Both the position numbers and the translations under genes were made by a program. 39,465 bases of DNA, from positions 1-39,465 of IMG/VR virus record IMGVR_UViG_3300047326_000025; one strand, written 5' to 3'. Numbering within the stretch: the stretch's first letter is position 1; every line of letters begins with the position of its first letter. The notes under the pieces are model-generated. The model had not been told where the DNA came from and made no database searches. It saw only the letters and a list, made by a program, of their open reading frames with translations. Shown in pieces: positions 23,260 to 29,322 of this stretch. The stretch is from a virus.

Positions 23260-23448
23260 CTAGCCGCCCTCGGGCGGCTTTTCTTTGGGCGTATCATTTG
23301 CAATGACTACGCTCCGGCTGTTCTTCGTCAGCCGGTCGAATATCGGACGGCGGAGGATTACGAAGTCGGAGCCGGATATGTTGATGCAGAAGACGCCGTC
23401 GCCCGGCAGCGCTGAGAGCTTCTCGGCCAGATCGTGGGAGATGTTCAC
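23260..23448 (-). CDS. Small hypothetical protein, last gene of the leftward operon
   Basis: The product has 62 residues. A predicted alpha/beta core (MNISHDLAEKLSALPGDGVF, then INISGSDFVILRRPIFDRL) is followed by a charged proline-rich tail whose codons double as the late terminator hairpin. Its start overlaps the preceding stop by 4 bases. No family is recognised. Confidence 0.6.
   Translation of the reverse strand: MNISHDLAEKLSALPGDGVFCINISGSDFVILRRPIFDRLTKNSRSVVIANDTPKEKPPEGG
23262..23286 (+). terminator. Intrinsic terminator of the late operon
   Basis: AGCCGCC pairs with GGCGGCT around a 4-base CTCG loop, followed by TTTCTTT on the plus strand. It ends late transcription. The sequence also encodes the C-terminus of the leftward gene at 23260. 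Confidence 0.8.
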
Positions 23449-23744
23449 TTGAATCCCTCCGGCAAGGAGCGTACAGCCCGGGCGATTATCTGAGATGTGG
23501 TCTCGGTCAGGACTTCATTATATGCTATGTCTCCCCTATCCAGCTCGATGTACACGGCATGTAGCAGCTCATGGACAAACGTAGTGAACTTGCAGTCATC
23601 AGATAGCCGCGAGGCTATGTAGATGCGCTTCACGTTAGGTTCGCACAGTCCGTCATTCTTGGCCGGATCGAAGTAGCGATCCTTCCGTTTAGCAAAGCGG
23701 ACGGTGTAGGTAGCGAGCTGTACCGGAATTTTAAAGCTGCGCAT
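23445..23744 (-). CDS. Small zincin-like metalloprotease-type protein
   Basis: The product has 99 residues. FVHELLHAVYIE (about residues 56-67) holds an HExxH zinc-binding motif, and a later Glu in LTETTSQIIARAV could be the third ligand, as in SprT or ImmA-type small zincins. Before it lie predicted strands with VKRIYIASRLSDD. Such proteins in phages may act as proteases on regulators or may be inactive zinc binders. It overlaps neighbours on both sides within the operon. Moderately sure of the fold, unsure of the substrate. Confidence 0.65.
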   Translation of the reverse strand: MRSFKIPVQLATYTVRFAKRKDRYFDPAKNDGLCEPNVKRIYIASRLSDDCKFTTFVHELLHAVYIELDRGDIAYNEVLTETTSQIIARAVRSLPEGFK

Positions 23745-23922
23745 TGTTACCCCAACACCCTAAAAAGAACCTATCGCCGGCAGGCGTTTCTACGTACTGG
23801 TGATACTGTCCTTGGCACTGGCTCGAGGGATTACGGCCTTGGCCGTGGTTAACGGCCCAGTCCGGTCTGTGGGGCAATGTGGTGGTGCATCCGGTGACGA
23901 GTAGGAGTATTGTGAGCCTCAC
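23731..23922 (-). CDS. Small lipoprotein
   Basis: From GTG at 23922 the product has 63 residues: a short signal peptide (MRLTILLLVTG) ending in Cys12, a lipobox LVTGC, then a hydrophilic mature domain with two further cysteines. The GTG shares bases with the stop of the metallophosphoesterase gene (GTGA), which decides the start over an ATG 15 bases upstream. An early-region lipoprotein could modify the envelope or exclude other phages; no family is recognised. Confidence 0.55.
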   Translation of the reverse strand: MRLTILLLVTGCTTTLPHRPDWAVNHGQGRNPSSQCQGQYHQYVETPAGDRFFLGCWGNNAQL

Positions 23923-24629
23923 AGCTTGCCCGTCCATCGCTTGCTAGCGTCTATCTGCATGGGTACAAACTCAGGTACGCCTTTGTTGACGATGCCTGTA
24001 CCTAGCGTAGGCTTGAGGCGCGAGTCACGAGCGTAGGCAAACGCTAACGCGTCGATGTCGATCAAGCAGCCGCAGTTCATGCCAAATAGCATCTCCCTAC
24101 GGTTGGCTTGGTAGGTGATGCCGCCCCCGGAATGGTGGTGTCCGAATACGGTAGACTGCCAGTTGGCTTGGATAGCCTGACGGGCCGCATTCATGCCTCC
24201 AAATCTATGGCCGTGTTCGTAGACCACGCCGTCAATCTCTACGTCTTCCACCATGCTCCACCCCTTCGGGTACTGCATGATCTCTTCGTACTTGCGGATG
24301 TAAGTGGACGGTATGCCGGCCTCGAGTAGGCGCTTGATGTAGCGACCGTTGTGATTTGACTGTACCTCGACTGCCTTGGGGAACAGCTTGTACAGCTCCT
24401 TCATGAACGCGAGCCCTTGTGCGAACTCGTCAGCCGGCCCCGGCAGATCGGGGTTAGCGCCCCATTTCCCCAGTGTATGCATGTCCAACGAGTCGCCAAT
24501 GCAGACGATCTTCGTCGGCTTGTACTTGTCCTTGACGGCCGAGAGGAACGCGAGCGTATCTTTGTGCTGGTACGGCGCCTGCATGTCGGAGATTGCCAGG
24601 ACGACTTCCTTTCCGGTCTGTAACTTCAT
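23919..24629 (-). CDS. Calcineurin-like metallophosphoesterase
   Basis: The product has 236 residues. Metal-binding blocks are in order: AISDMQAP (usual D-x-H with Gln replacing His), CIGDSLDMH (GDxxD), QSNHNGR (GNH-like), YEHGHRFGG and VFGHHHSGG (GHxH). It is probably a phosphomonoesterase or phosphodiesterase acting on nucleotides or nucleic acid ends; the family is common in phage early regions. The Gln in the first block and Ser before the NH block are deviations that may shift metal preference. Its ATG overlaps the preceding stop. Confidence 0.85.
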   Translation of the reverse strand: MKLQTGKEVVLAISDMQAPYQHKDTLAFLSAVKDKYKPTKIVCIGDSLDMHTLGKWGANPDLPGPADEFAQGLAFMKELYKLFPKAVEVQSNHNGRYIKRLLEAGIPSTYIRKYEEIMQYPKGWSMVEDVEIDGVVYEHGHRFGGMNAARQAIQANWQSTVFGHHHSGGGITYQANRREMLFGMNCGCLIDIDALAFAYARDSRLKPTLGTGIVNKGVPEFVPMQIDASKRWTGKL

Positions 24630-25117
24630 GCTGCCGCCTTGGTAATTGGGTTAATGCCGTGATCTCGCCAGAGACACGTTTTACTCATATGCACGGACAT
24701 ACTTAGCCACTGCACGTTACCGGGTACGTACCCCCGTAACGTATCTATGCGGTCGATTGATGGGGACAACTTCCTAGGCCTACCGGCTCCCTGCCACGCG
24801 TCCCAAAGAGACAGGAAGGACTTGTCAGCGAGAGACCACGCTACAAAATCCGCCTTGGGCATCAGGGCAAAGCCCTTATAGATCCTGGCGCGATTAGTTC
24901 TACCCAGAACGCGCGAGCGCATGGACTTGTATTTAATCCCTAGGTACAACCTAGGATCAGAGTATTTTTTTGCCTCGTGCGCCTTCCATTTATCTTTGTT
25001 TGCCATGTAGTAAGCACGGTCTTTTGCGCGATATCGCTCGACGTGCTTTTGTCTCCAAGCAGATTGGTATGCGCGCACCCACTCTGGGTTTCCCCAATCA
25101 CCTTTATTATTCGCCAT
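24626..25117 (-). CDS. HNH-type endonuclease
   Basis: The product has 163 residues. A basic N-terminal helix (KHVERYRAKDRAYYMANKDK) is followed by a nuclease core whose C-terminal half carries SPSIDRIDTLRGYVPGNVQW, the pattern of a known phage HNH family in which Asp and Asn are near the metal site. It lies between unrelated small genes in the early operon, consistent with a free-standing homing-type endonuclease, and its ATG overlaps the stop of the 52-residue gene upstream. Confidence 0.75.
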   Translation of the reverse strand: MANNKGDWGNPEWVRAYQSAWRQKHVERYRAKDRAYYMANKDKWKAHEAKKYSDPRLYLGIKYKSMRSRVLGRTNRARIYKGFALMPKADFVAWSLADKSFLSLWDAWQGAGRPRKLSPSIDRIDTLRGYVPGNVQWLSMSVHMSKTCLWRDHGINPITKAAA

Positions 25118-25265
25118 GAATATCTCTGGATAACAGTTCTATGCAGTCATTAATCTCGCGCAAGTAGTAGTTGTCTGGGTGCAGAGACGCGAGTTCAGCC
25201 TTGATGCTTGTTAGCGCGTCTACAAGGTATTCGAGCTCGAGCTCTGATAGATTTATAGTAGGCAT
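25107..25265 (-). CDS. Very small helical hypothetical protein
   Basis: The product has 52 residues, acidic and leucine-rich (LSELELEYLVDALTSIKAEL), probably a helical hairpin. It starts directly after the stop of the 30-residue membrane peptide gene and its end overlaps the HNH gene start. This packing with both neighbours supports it as a real gene. No family is recognised. Confidence 0.55.
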   Translation of the reverse strand: MPTINLSELELEYLVDALTSIKAELASLHPDNYYLREINDCIELLSRDIHGE

Positions 25266-25358
25266 CTACTTGTCTTCTTTGATGTCAAAAGCGAACAGGA
25301 CGAGTACGGCGCATATCAAACCCGCGGCTAGTAGAAGCAGTGTCAAGGTGTCCTCCAT
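25266..25358 (-). CDS. 30-residue single-pass membrane peptide
   Basis: MEDTLTLLLLAAGLICAVLV is followed by a short FAFDIKEDK tail, so it is an acidic N-terminus, one transmembrane helix and a charged tail. The ATG at 25358 overlaps the preceding gene's end, and the stop abuts the next ATG. The tight junctions favour translation despite the small size. Confidence 0.5.
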   Translation of the reverse strand: MEDTLTLLLLAAGLICAVLVLFAFDIKEDK

Positions 25359-25582
25359 TAGACCGAGTTCCAAAGCTTGAGCCGGTTAAAGAACCGGCGG
25401 AGAAGGTACCCGCGGGCTAGGGAGATGCCGGTGTAGATGATCCCAATTACTACGTTCTTGCCGACCGTAAGGCCGGTGAAGCCGAAGAGGGGGAGCACAA
25501 GCAGATTCGCCGCGAAGTTCACCCAGAAGCCAGCCGCGGTATTAGTTACCGCTTCGACGGCAGAGCCTTTAGCGCTCTGCAC
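25358..25582 (-). CDS. Small membrane protein (DUF7220-like)
   Basis: The product has 74 residues: polar N-terminus (MQSAKGSAVEAVTNTAAGFW), two hydrophobic segments (VNFAANLLVLPLFGF and NVVIGIIYTGISLARGYLL) and a basic C-terminus. I recall such proteins as a widespread family in phage early regions with this very N-terminal pattern; the function is unknown. It overlaps the hydrolase gene upstream by 14 bases. Confidence 0.7.
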   Translation of the reverse strand: MQSAKGSAVEAVTNTAAGFWVNFAANLLVLPLFGFTGLTVGKNVVIGIIYTGISLARGYLLRRFFNRLKLWNSV

Positions 25583-26057
25583 TGGCTTTCTCGAGCTCTA
25601 GCTGAAGCATCGCCAAGGCGCGCCAAGCGACTTTGGCTGAGTGCCGGTGTCCGTCGCTGTCGAAGGTGCCGGCCTCGAAGAGATGCCGCAGCAGGGTATC
25701 CTCTTGGTCCATGCTCTTATTTCGATCCCAGTGCAAGGGCTTGCCGGGGCTGTGTTGGGCGTTTCCGGCGTACGACACCGCGGCCACGGCCGCCAGCGCG
25801 TCGGGGAAGTACTTCACCAACCCGGTGTAAAGCGGAATCTTCTTGCGCTCCGCTGCACCACTCGGCAGGCACCGTCTTGCCGACGTGGAAGGGGAAGTCG
25901 TTTCGACTTGCCCACCCGGAGTACCGTTCTTTATGTTTTCCTGTCGTCCAGTTATCAGATGAGAACAAAAGCCGCAGGTCTCTCCCAGGATTAGACTTCC
26001 GCACCGCAAGCAACTTTGTTCTGTCGCGCGCGGTGAATCTCCCTTTCGATTCGACAT
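25569..26057 (-). CDS. DUF5664-like dATP/dGTP diphosphohydrolase-type protein, overlapping endonuclease I
   Basis: The C-terminal 90 residues (ERKKIPLYTGLVKYFPDALA, GNAQHSPGKPLHWDR, HLFEAGTFDSDGHRHSAKVAW) are a clear DUF5664 domain, linked to dNTP diphosphohydrolase activity in some phages. The start is odd: no ATG, GTG or TTG lies just before the domain. The nearest in-frame ATG, at 26057, has GGGAG 6 nt upstream but adds about 70 residues read out of frame through the endonuclease gene, including a CxxC-x8-CxxC motif. A CTG start or frameshifting from endonuclease I are alternatives. Confidence 0.7.
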   Translation of the reverse strand: MSNRKGDSPRATEQSCLRCGSLILGETCGFCSHLITGRQENIKNGTPGGQVETTSPSTSARRCLPSGAAERKKIPLYTGLVKYFPDALAAVAAVSYAGNAQHSPGKPLHWDRNKSMDQEDTLLRHLFEAGTFDSDGHRHSAKVAWRALAMLQLELEKASAER

Positions 26058-26298
26058 AGACTTCTCCCACCTTGAAATCTGGCGTATAGACCGCGCGCTT
26101 CCCAACGGACTTTGATTTGCAGTCCAAGCACGTTCCGTTACGCACTGGTAACACATACAAAAATCGGTCCCGCTCGTATGTGAAGGGTATAGATCGTCCA
26201 TTTAAGTCCTCCGCTATAGACTGCTCAAGACCGGACCGGAACCCCGCGGCAACTGCCGCTTTACGCCGCGCGGTGTGCTTAGGCCGCGTGGGTTTCAC
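25717..26298 (-). CDS. Endonuclease I (T7 gp3-like Holliday junction resolvase)
   Basis: The product has 193 residues. FRSGLEQSIAEDL, YTPDFKVGEVYVESKGRF (catalytic Asp, Glu and Lys) and the terminal VPAEW match T7 endonuclease I, which resolves branched DNA and helps degrade host DNA. T7 gp3 has 149 residues. Here the 45 residues after VPAEW are Arg/Gly-rich and coincide with the DUF5664 domain in another frame, so the natural end of the domain is probably near 25855 and the tail is read-through. The start is GTG at 26298 inside the end of the exonuclease gene. Confidence 0.85.
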   Translation of the reverse strand: MKPTRPKHTARRKAAVAAGFRSGLEQSIAEDLNGRSIPFTYERDRFLYVLPVRNGTCLDCKSKSVGKRAVYTPDFKVGEVYVESKGRFTARDRTKLLAVRKSNPGRDLRLLFSSDNWTTGKHKERYSGWASRNDFPFHVGKTVPAEWCSGAQEDSALHRVGEVLPRRAGGRGRGVVRRKRPTQPRQALALGSK

Positions 26299-27130
26299 GC
26301 GACGTGTTGCTCTGCGGCGGGCACCAGAGCTCTCCTTTGGGCATACCCACTTTCACCAGCCTGGCACACTCGAGTGCATACTCAGGCCCCTTGATCGGGC
26401 CGAATTCAGCCGTATAGAGATTCAGCGCTACTTGCCAACACTCAGCAGGGTTGCGGCATCCCAGTAGAGCTTTCCTAGCACGGACAGCACCGACACCAGG
26501 CAAGCCAGGTATATTGTCAGTGCTATCGCCACTAAGGACTTGCGCGTAAAAATTGAGCGAGGCTTCTTTAGCACTGATGGCAACCTCCTCCTTGGTTACG
26601 AAGTTGTAGAACCTGCCTGGTATGGACATCAGGTCTTTGTCAATGCTTACCACTACACTGCCAGGCTTCTCGGTTGCAGCTCTGGCAATCATGTCGTCCG
26701 CCTCTTCGCCGGCAGAGACAATGGCGCCACGGGACTTCAGGTATTCACGGATCGCTCGCATGTGTGTGGGCTGGGGCGATCCACTACGATTACCCTTATA
26801 GGACGCTCGAGTAGCAACACCGTGGCGGAAGTTGCCCACGCCAGATAGATACACAACACTAGTCGGGTTTTCAGCGGCATAATGATCCTCGATGTCCTTG
26901 AGCATTACGGAGACAAGCATCAACGCCTTGTCTTCCGGCTCCGCCTCGCGACGGGACCAGATCCTTGCATCGTCGTGCTTCGCAGCAGCATCTTTAGCAG
27001 CCTTAGCATCATCGAAGGTCTCGTCCGAGACGTTTGGATCGCTTTCGTAAGTAACTAGGTACTTCGTCTTATCCGTCGCAAATCCGGCGCGGTAGCAAAG
27101 GACGTCTCCGTCAATAAGGAGCTGCGTCAT
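26279..27130 (-). CDS. 5'-3' exonuclease (FEN/Pol I N-domain type)
   Basis: The product has 283 residues. LLIDGDVLCYRAGF (metal Asp), ASYKGNR, EEADDMIARAA, VVSIDKDLMSIPGRFYN and SGDSTDNIPGLPGVGAVRAR (helix-hairpin-helix) are in the order of flap/5' nucleases such as T7 gp6 and the Pol I N-domain. It removes RNA primers and flaps, complementing the phage polymerase, which lacks this domain. The ATG overlaps the preceding stop (TAATG). Confidence 0.92.
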   Translation of the reverse strand: MTQLLIDGDVLCYRAGFATDKTKYLVTYESDPNVSDETFDDAKAAKDAAAKHDDARIWSRREAEPEDKALMLVSVMLKDIEDHYAAENPTSVVYLSGVGNFRHGVATRASYKGNRSGSPQPTHMRAIREYLKSRGAIVSAGEEADDMIARAATEKPGSVVVSIDKDLMSIPGRFYNFVTKEEVAISAKEASLNFYAQVLSGDSTDNIPGLPGVGAVRARKALLGCRNPAECWQVALNLYTAEFGPIKGPEYALECARLVKVGMPKGELWCPPQSNTSRETHAA

Positions 27131-27393
27131 TACTGCATCATCCCGCCGGGGCCGCCGTTTCCCCCCGCGGCCCCCCGAAGGGCTGCCACCAAGGCATCTA
27201 CCGGATCCGTAACGCCGTGCGCCAAGTCGTGGGCGTATTGGTCGCAGACAGCCTTAGCCTTCGCTAAGGAGCCGATGTACGCCTCGATGACTCCGGTGTC
27301 GTTATTCTTGATGCCGTAGCACTGGTACGAAAACTCCGTCGGCGCGGTAGTGATGACAATCTCGTAAGGGGAGTTATTGTAGATCGTGATCAC
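27130..27393 (-). CDS. Small hypothetical protein between SSB-like and exonuclease genes
   Basis: From GTG at 27393 the product has 87 residues. GGAGG lies 7 nt upstream and the GTG shares bases with the preceding stop (GTGA), which decides the start. A beta N-terminus (MITIYNNSPYEIVITTAP) and a helix (LAKAKAVCDQYAHDLAHG) are followed by a Gly-rich tail ending in GPGGMMQ. No family is recognised; position suggests a replication accessory. Confidence 0.6.
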   Translation of the reverse strand: MITIYNNSPYEIVITTAPTEFSYQCYGIKNNDTGVIEAYIGSLAKAKAVCDQYAHDLAHGVTDPVDALVAALRGAAGGNGGPGGMMQ

Positions 27394-27998
27394 GACCACA
27401 CCTCCGGGTTATCAAGCTCCTTCTCATCATCCGACCCAGGCTCACGCTCCGCGGCAGGCTGAGCGGCAGGGGCCGCCTTAGCCGGCACCGTAGCCGCATA
27501 CGACGCGGTGTGGATGCGGAGCGCTTCCTCATCGAGGAAGCTGCGGAGAATCTCGAGCTTCGCCGTAGCCTTCGCCTTGTCGAAGGAGGGGAGCGCACCT
27601 TGCGCGAGGACTACCGGCAGAAACTCAACAGCCACCTTGTAAGCGCCTTGAAGCGAGATTCGGGGGTCTTTGGCGGCGTCTAGCGCCGCTTTGTCTGTCC
27701 AGTACGAGTCACGGTTAGACGTAGCCCCCACGTACGCAGCCTTTCCAGGGCTTGCGACAGCGGAAGTGGCCCCAGTATTTCCAACAGTTGCCGCGACCTT
27801 CTTAAACGTGGCGAGCTTGAGGGACGGCCACGTGCGGCCGTCTTTGCCGGTCTTTTGGAAGTCTTCGAAGGAGACCGTTTCTCCTTCGCTGGCCCGCGGG
27901 GGGCCCTGCGCGTCTGCGCCATACCACACTCCATTGATCTTGTAAGCTGTGAAGCCGTAATCGTTAGTCTTCGTCGTTTGAATAGTTCCTGTGATCAT
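27390..27998 (-). CDS. Probable single-stranded DNA-binding protein
   Basis: The product has 202 residues. The N-terminal 60 residues read as an OB-fold (GTIQTTKTNDYGFTAYKING, then WYGADAQGPP and GETVSFEDFQKT). A helical middle and Ala/Pro linker follow, ending in acidic DDEKELDNPEVW, like the acidic tails that let SSBs recruit partners. It is adjacent to exonuclease, endonuclease and polymerase genes. Family membership is inferred from layout rather than a precise motif. Confidence 0.6.
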   Translation of the reverse strand: MITGTIQTTKTNDYGFTAYKINGVWYGADAQGPPRASEGETVSFEDFQKTGKDGRTWPSLKLATFKKVAATVGNTGATSAVASPGKAAYVGATSNRDSYWTDKAALDAAKDPRISLQGAYKVAVEFLPVVLAQGALPSFDKAKATAKLEILRSFLDEEALRIHTASYAATVPAKAAPAAQPAAEREPGSDDEKELDNPEVWS

Positions 27999-28831
27999 GC
28001 TGCAACGTCCTCAGTAAGGAATAAGAACTCAGTTCCAGGTGCCCTCATCTCGATTAGAATCTGCACTACGTCTTCGCCAAACTCAGCCAATATAGAGTCG
28101 CGCTTGACGTCGGCGGCGTCGGCGGCGTAGGCGGCGTCGGCGGCGGCGGCGGAGGCGGAGGCGGCGGCGTAGGCGGAGGCGGAGGCGGCGTAGGCGGCGG
28201 CGGCGGCGGCGTCGGCGTAGGCGGCGGAGGCGGCGGCGTAGGCGGAGACGGAGGCGGCGGCGGCGTAGGCGGCGGCGGCGTCGGCGGCGGCGGCGTCGGC
28301 GGCGGCGTAGGCGGAGACGGAGGCGGCGGCGTAGGCGTAGGCGGCGGCGGCGGCGGCGGCGGCGGAGGCGGCGTCGGCGGCTTCTTTAGCCTTCGTCGCG
28401 TTCTCAATGGACGGATCTAAAGAGCAGAGAGTCGCGGCTTCAGTTAGAGCGGCCTTGTGCGTGCCCTTGGCTTTCTTTGCTGCTGCATTCAAGGCTAGCG
28501 GGACGTACTTCTGGATAACCAAAACAGATACCTTGGATGCAAACACCTTGTCATCCAACGTACCGGCGCTGCCAAGTTGCGCCACGGCCAATCGTCGTAA
28601 GCCCTTGGCACGTGCTGCATTGGAAGACCACCGCAAGTCATTCAACCGGATCTTAAGTTGCCGTAAAGCAGGAGATACGCAAGTTGGTTCATCCGAGTGC
28701 GGCAAGCCCATGGCGTAACAAACCGCCGCCTCGACACACATCTTTCCTGGTTCAGGAACACCTATTCCCGACACCAATCCAGCGTCTACGACGCTAAGAA
28801 CTTTCTTGGCTAATTCAACATTAATTTCCAT
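27995..28831 (-). CDS. Phage protein with long alanine/tyrosine-rich repeat
   Basis: The product has 278 residues. Residues 1-145 look like a normal globular helical domain (PGKMCVEAAVCYAMGLPHSD, later DDKVFASKVSVLVIQKYVPL). Residues about 147-243 are almost only Ala, Tyr, Ser and Asp in repeats such as AYAAASVSAYAAADAA, predicted to form one long helix. A short end domain follows (DSILAEFGEDVVQILIEMRA). The gene has its own promoter and palindrome just upstream (28862-28891). The N-terminal domain recurs in phage proteins with similar tails as far as I recall; the role is unknown. Confidence 0.7.
   Translation of the reverse strand: MEINVELAKKVLSVVDAGLVSGIGVPEPGKMCVEAAVCYAMGLPHSDEPTCVSPALRQLKIRLNDLRWSSNAARAKGLRRLAVAQLGSAGTLDDKVFASKVSVLVIQKYVPLALNAAAKKAKGTHKAALTEAATLCSLDPSIENATKAKEAADAASAAAAAAAAYAYAAASVSAYAAADAAAADAAAAYAAAASVSAYAAASAAYADAAAAAAYAASASAYAAASASAAAADAAYAADAADVKRDSILAEFGEDVVQILIEMRAPGTEFLFLTEDVAA
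28105..28385. repeat. GC-rich low-complexity DNA (GGCGGC/GTAGGC units)
   Basis: About 280 bases consist of three-base-multiple units such as GCGGCGTAGGCGGAGACGGA, which itself recurs near 28234 and 28302. They encode the Ala/Tyr/Ser repeat. Because all units are multiples of three and lack stops, several frames stay open here, producing false proline-rich reading frames. Confidence 0.85.
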
Positions 28832-28861
28832 GTTAACTGCCTATCCTTTAAACTTGTAACC

Positions 28862-28891
28862 ATTATAAAGTAGACGTATAGTATACGTCAA
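28862..28891 (-). promoter_or_regulatory. Promoter with perfect palindromic operator, leftward
   Basis: On the minus strand TTGACG (28886-28891) and TATAAT (28862-28867) are 18 bp apart, preceded by TTTTCCC. Between the boxes, overlapping the -35, lies the 17-bp perfect palindrome GACGTATA-G-TATACGTC (28873-28889). The position suggests repression by a dimeric regulator. It drives the alanine-rich protein gene and the genes beyond. Confidence 0.75.
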
Positions 28892-29322
28892 GGGAAAACA
28901 GAATTTGTTTGCAAATACTTTGCGGCGCGCATGATTCCTTCGTATGTGTCTCCAAGTGCACCGATACCGACGTTGCAAGTCACACACAACCAACCGCGGA
29001 ACACGTTAGTTTCATGGCAGTGGTCTAGCGCCAAAGAGCGGCTAGCGTTCGGCGGACGATGGCAGCAATCGCAGACGTCTGGCATGGGCCTTAGAGGGGT
29101 GGGAAGTCCCTTGGCCTTCCATCCTGATTCTCTGGATGCTACGCGTATAGACAACCTGTTTCGCGCACGAGATCCCGCGGCCTGTGCGTGCTTGCGTGCC
29201 TTGAAGTGTGGCTCCGTGGCGTAACGCTCGCGCCTGCGTATATTGCTGCACTCATGACAGGTTCTGCCTAGAACCTTTCTCACGTGGCCGCGCTTACATG
29301 TCAAAGAACGCTTGCGCTTCAT
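28888..29322 (-). CDS. HNH endonuclease of the endonuclease VII type
   Basis: The product has 144 residues. Start ATG at 29322 follows AGGAGGA with good spacing; that site lies in the Glu-rich 3' end of the polymerase gene. Zinc cysteines CKRG and CHEC are followed by CDCCHRPP and LALDHCHETNVFRGWLCVTC plus NVGIGALGD, the recombination endonuclease VII signature. Such genes are typical free-standing homing-type nucleases next to polymerase genes. Not essential by inference. Confidence 0.85.
   Translation of the reverse strand: MKRKRSLTCKRGHVRKVLGRTCHECSNIRRRERYATEPHFKARKHAQAAGSRARNRLSIRVASRESGWKAKGLPTPLRPMPDVCDCCHRPPNASRSLALDHCHETNVFRGWLCVTCNVGIGALGDTYEGIMRAAKYLQTNSVFP

Noticed and set aside
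25569-26057. Evidence for a 2-aminoadenine (Z) genome from the DUF5664-like gene
   Set aside because: No PurZ-like or DatZ-like gene is visible, so the hydrolase alone does not support modified DNA.
28105-28385. CRISPR-like array
   Set aside because: The units are short triplet-based coding repeats without unique spacers. No CRISPR array was seen elsewhere either.
28066-28407. Polyproline reading frame on the minus strand
   Set aside because: It is the GGC/GTAGGC repeat of the alanine-rich gene read in another frame; the repeat has no stops in several frames.
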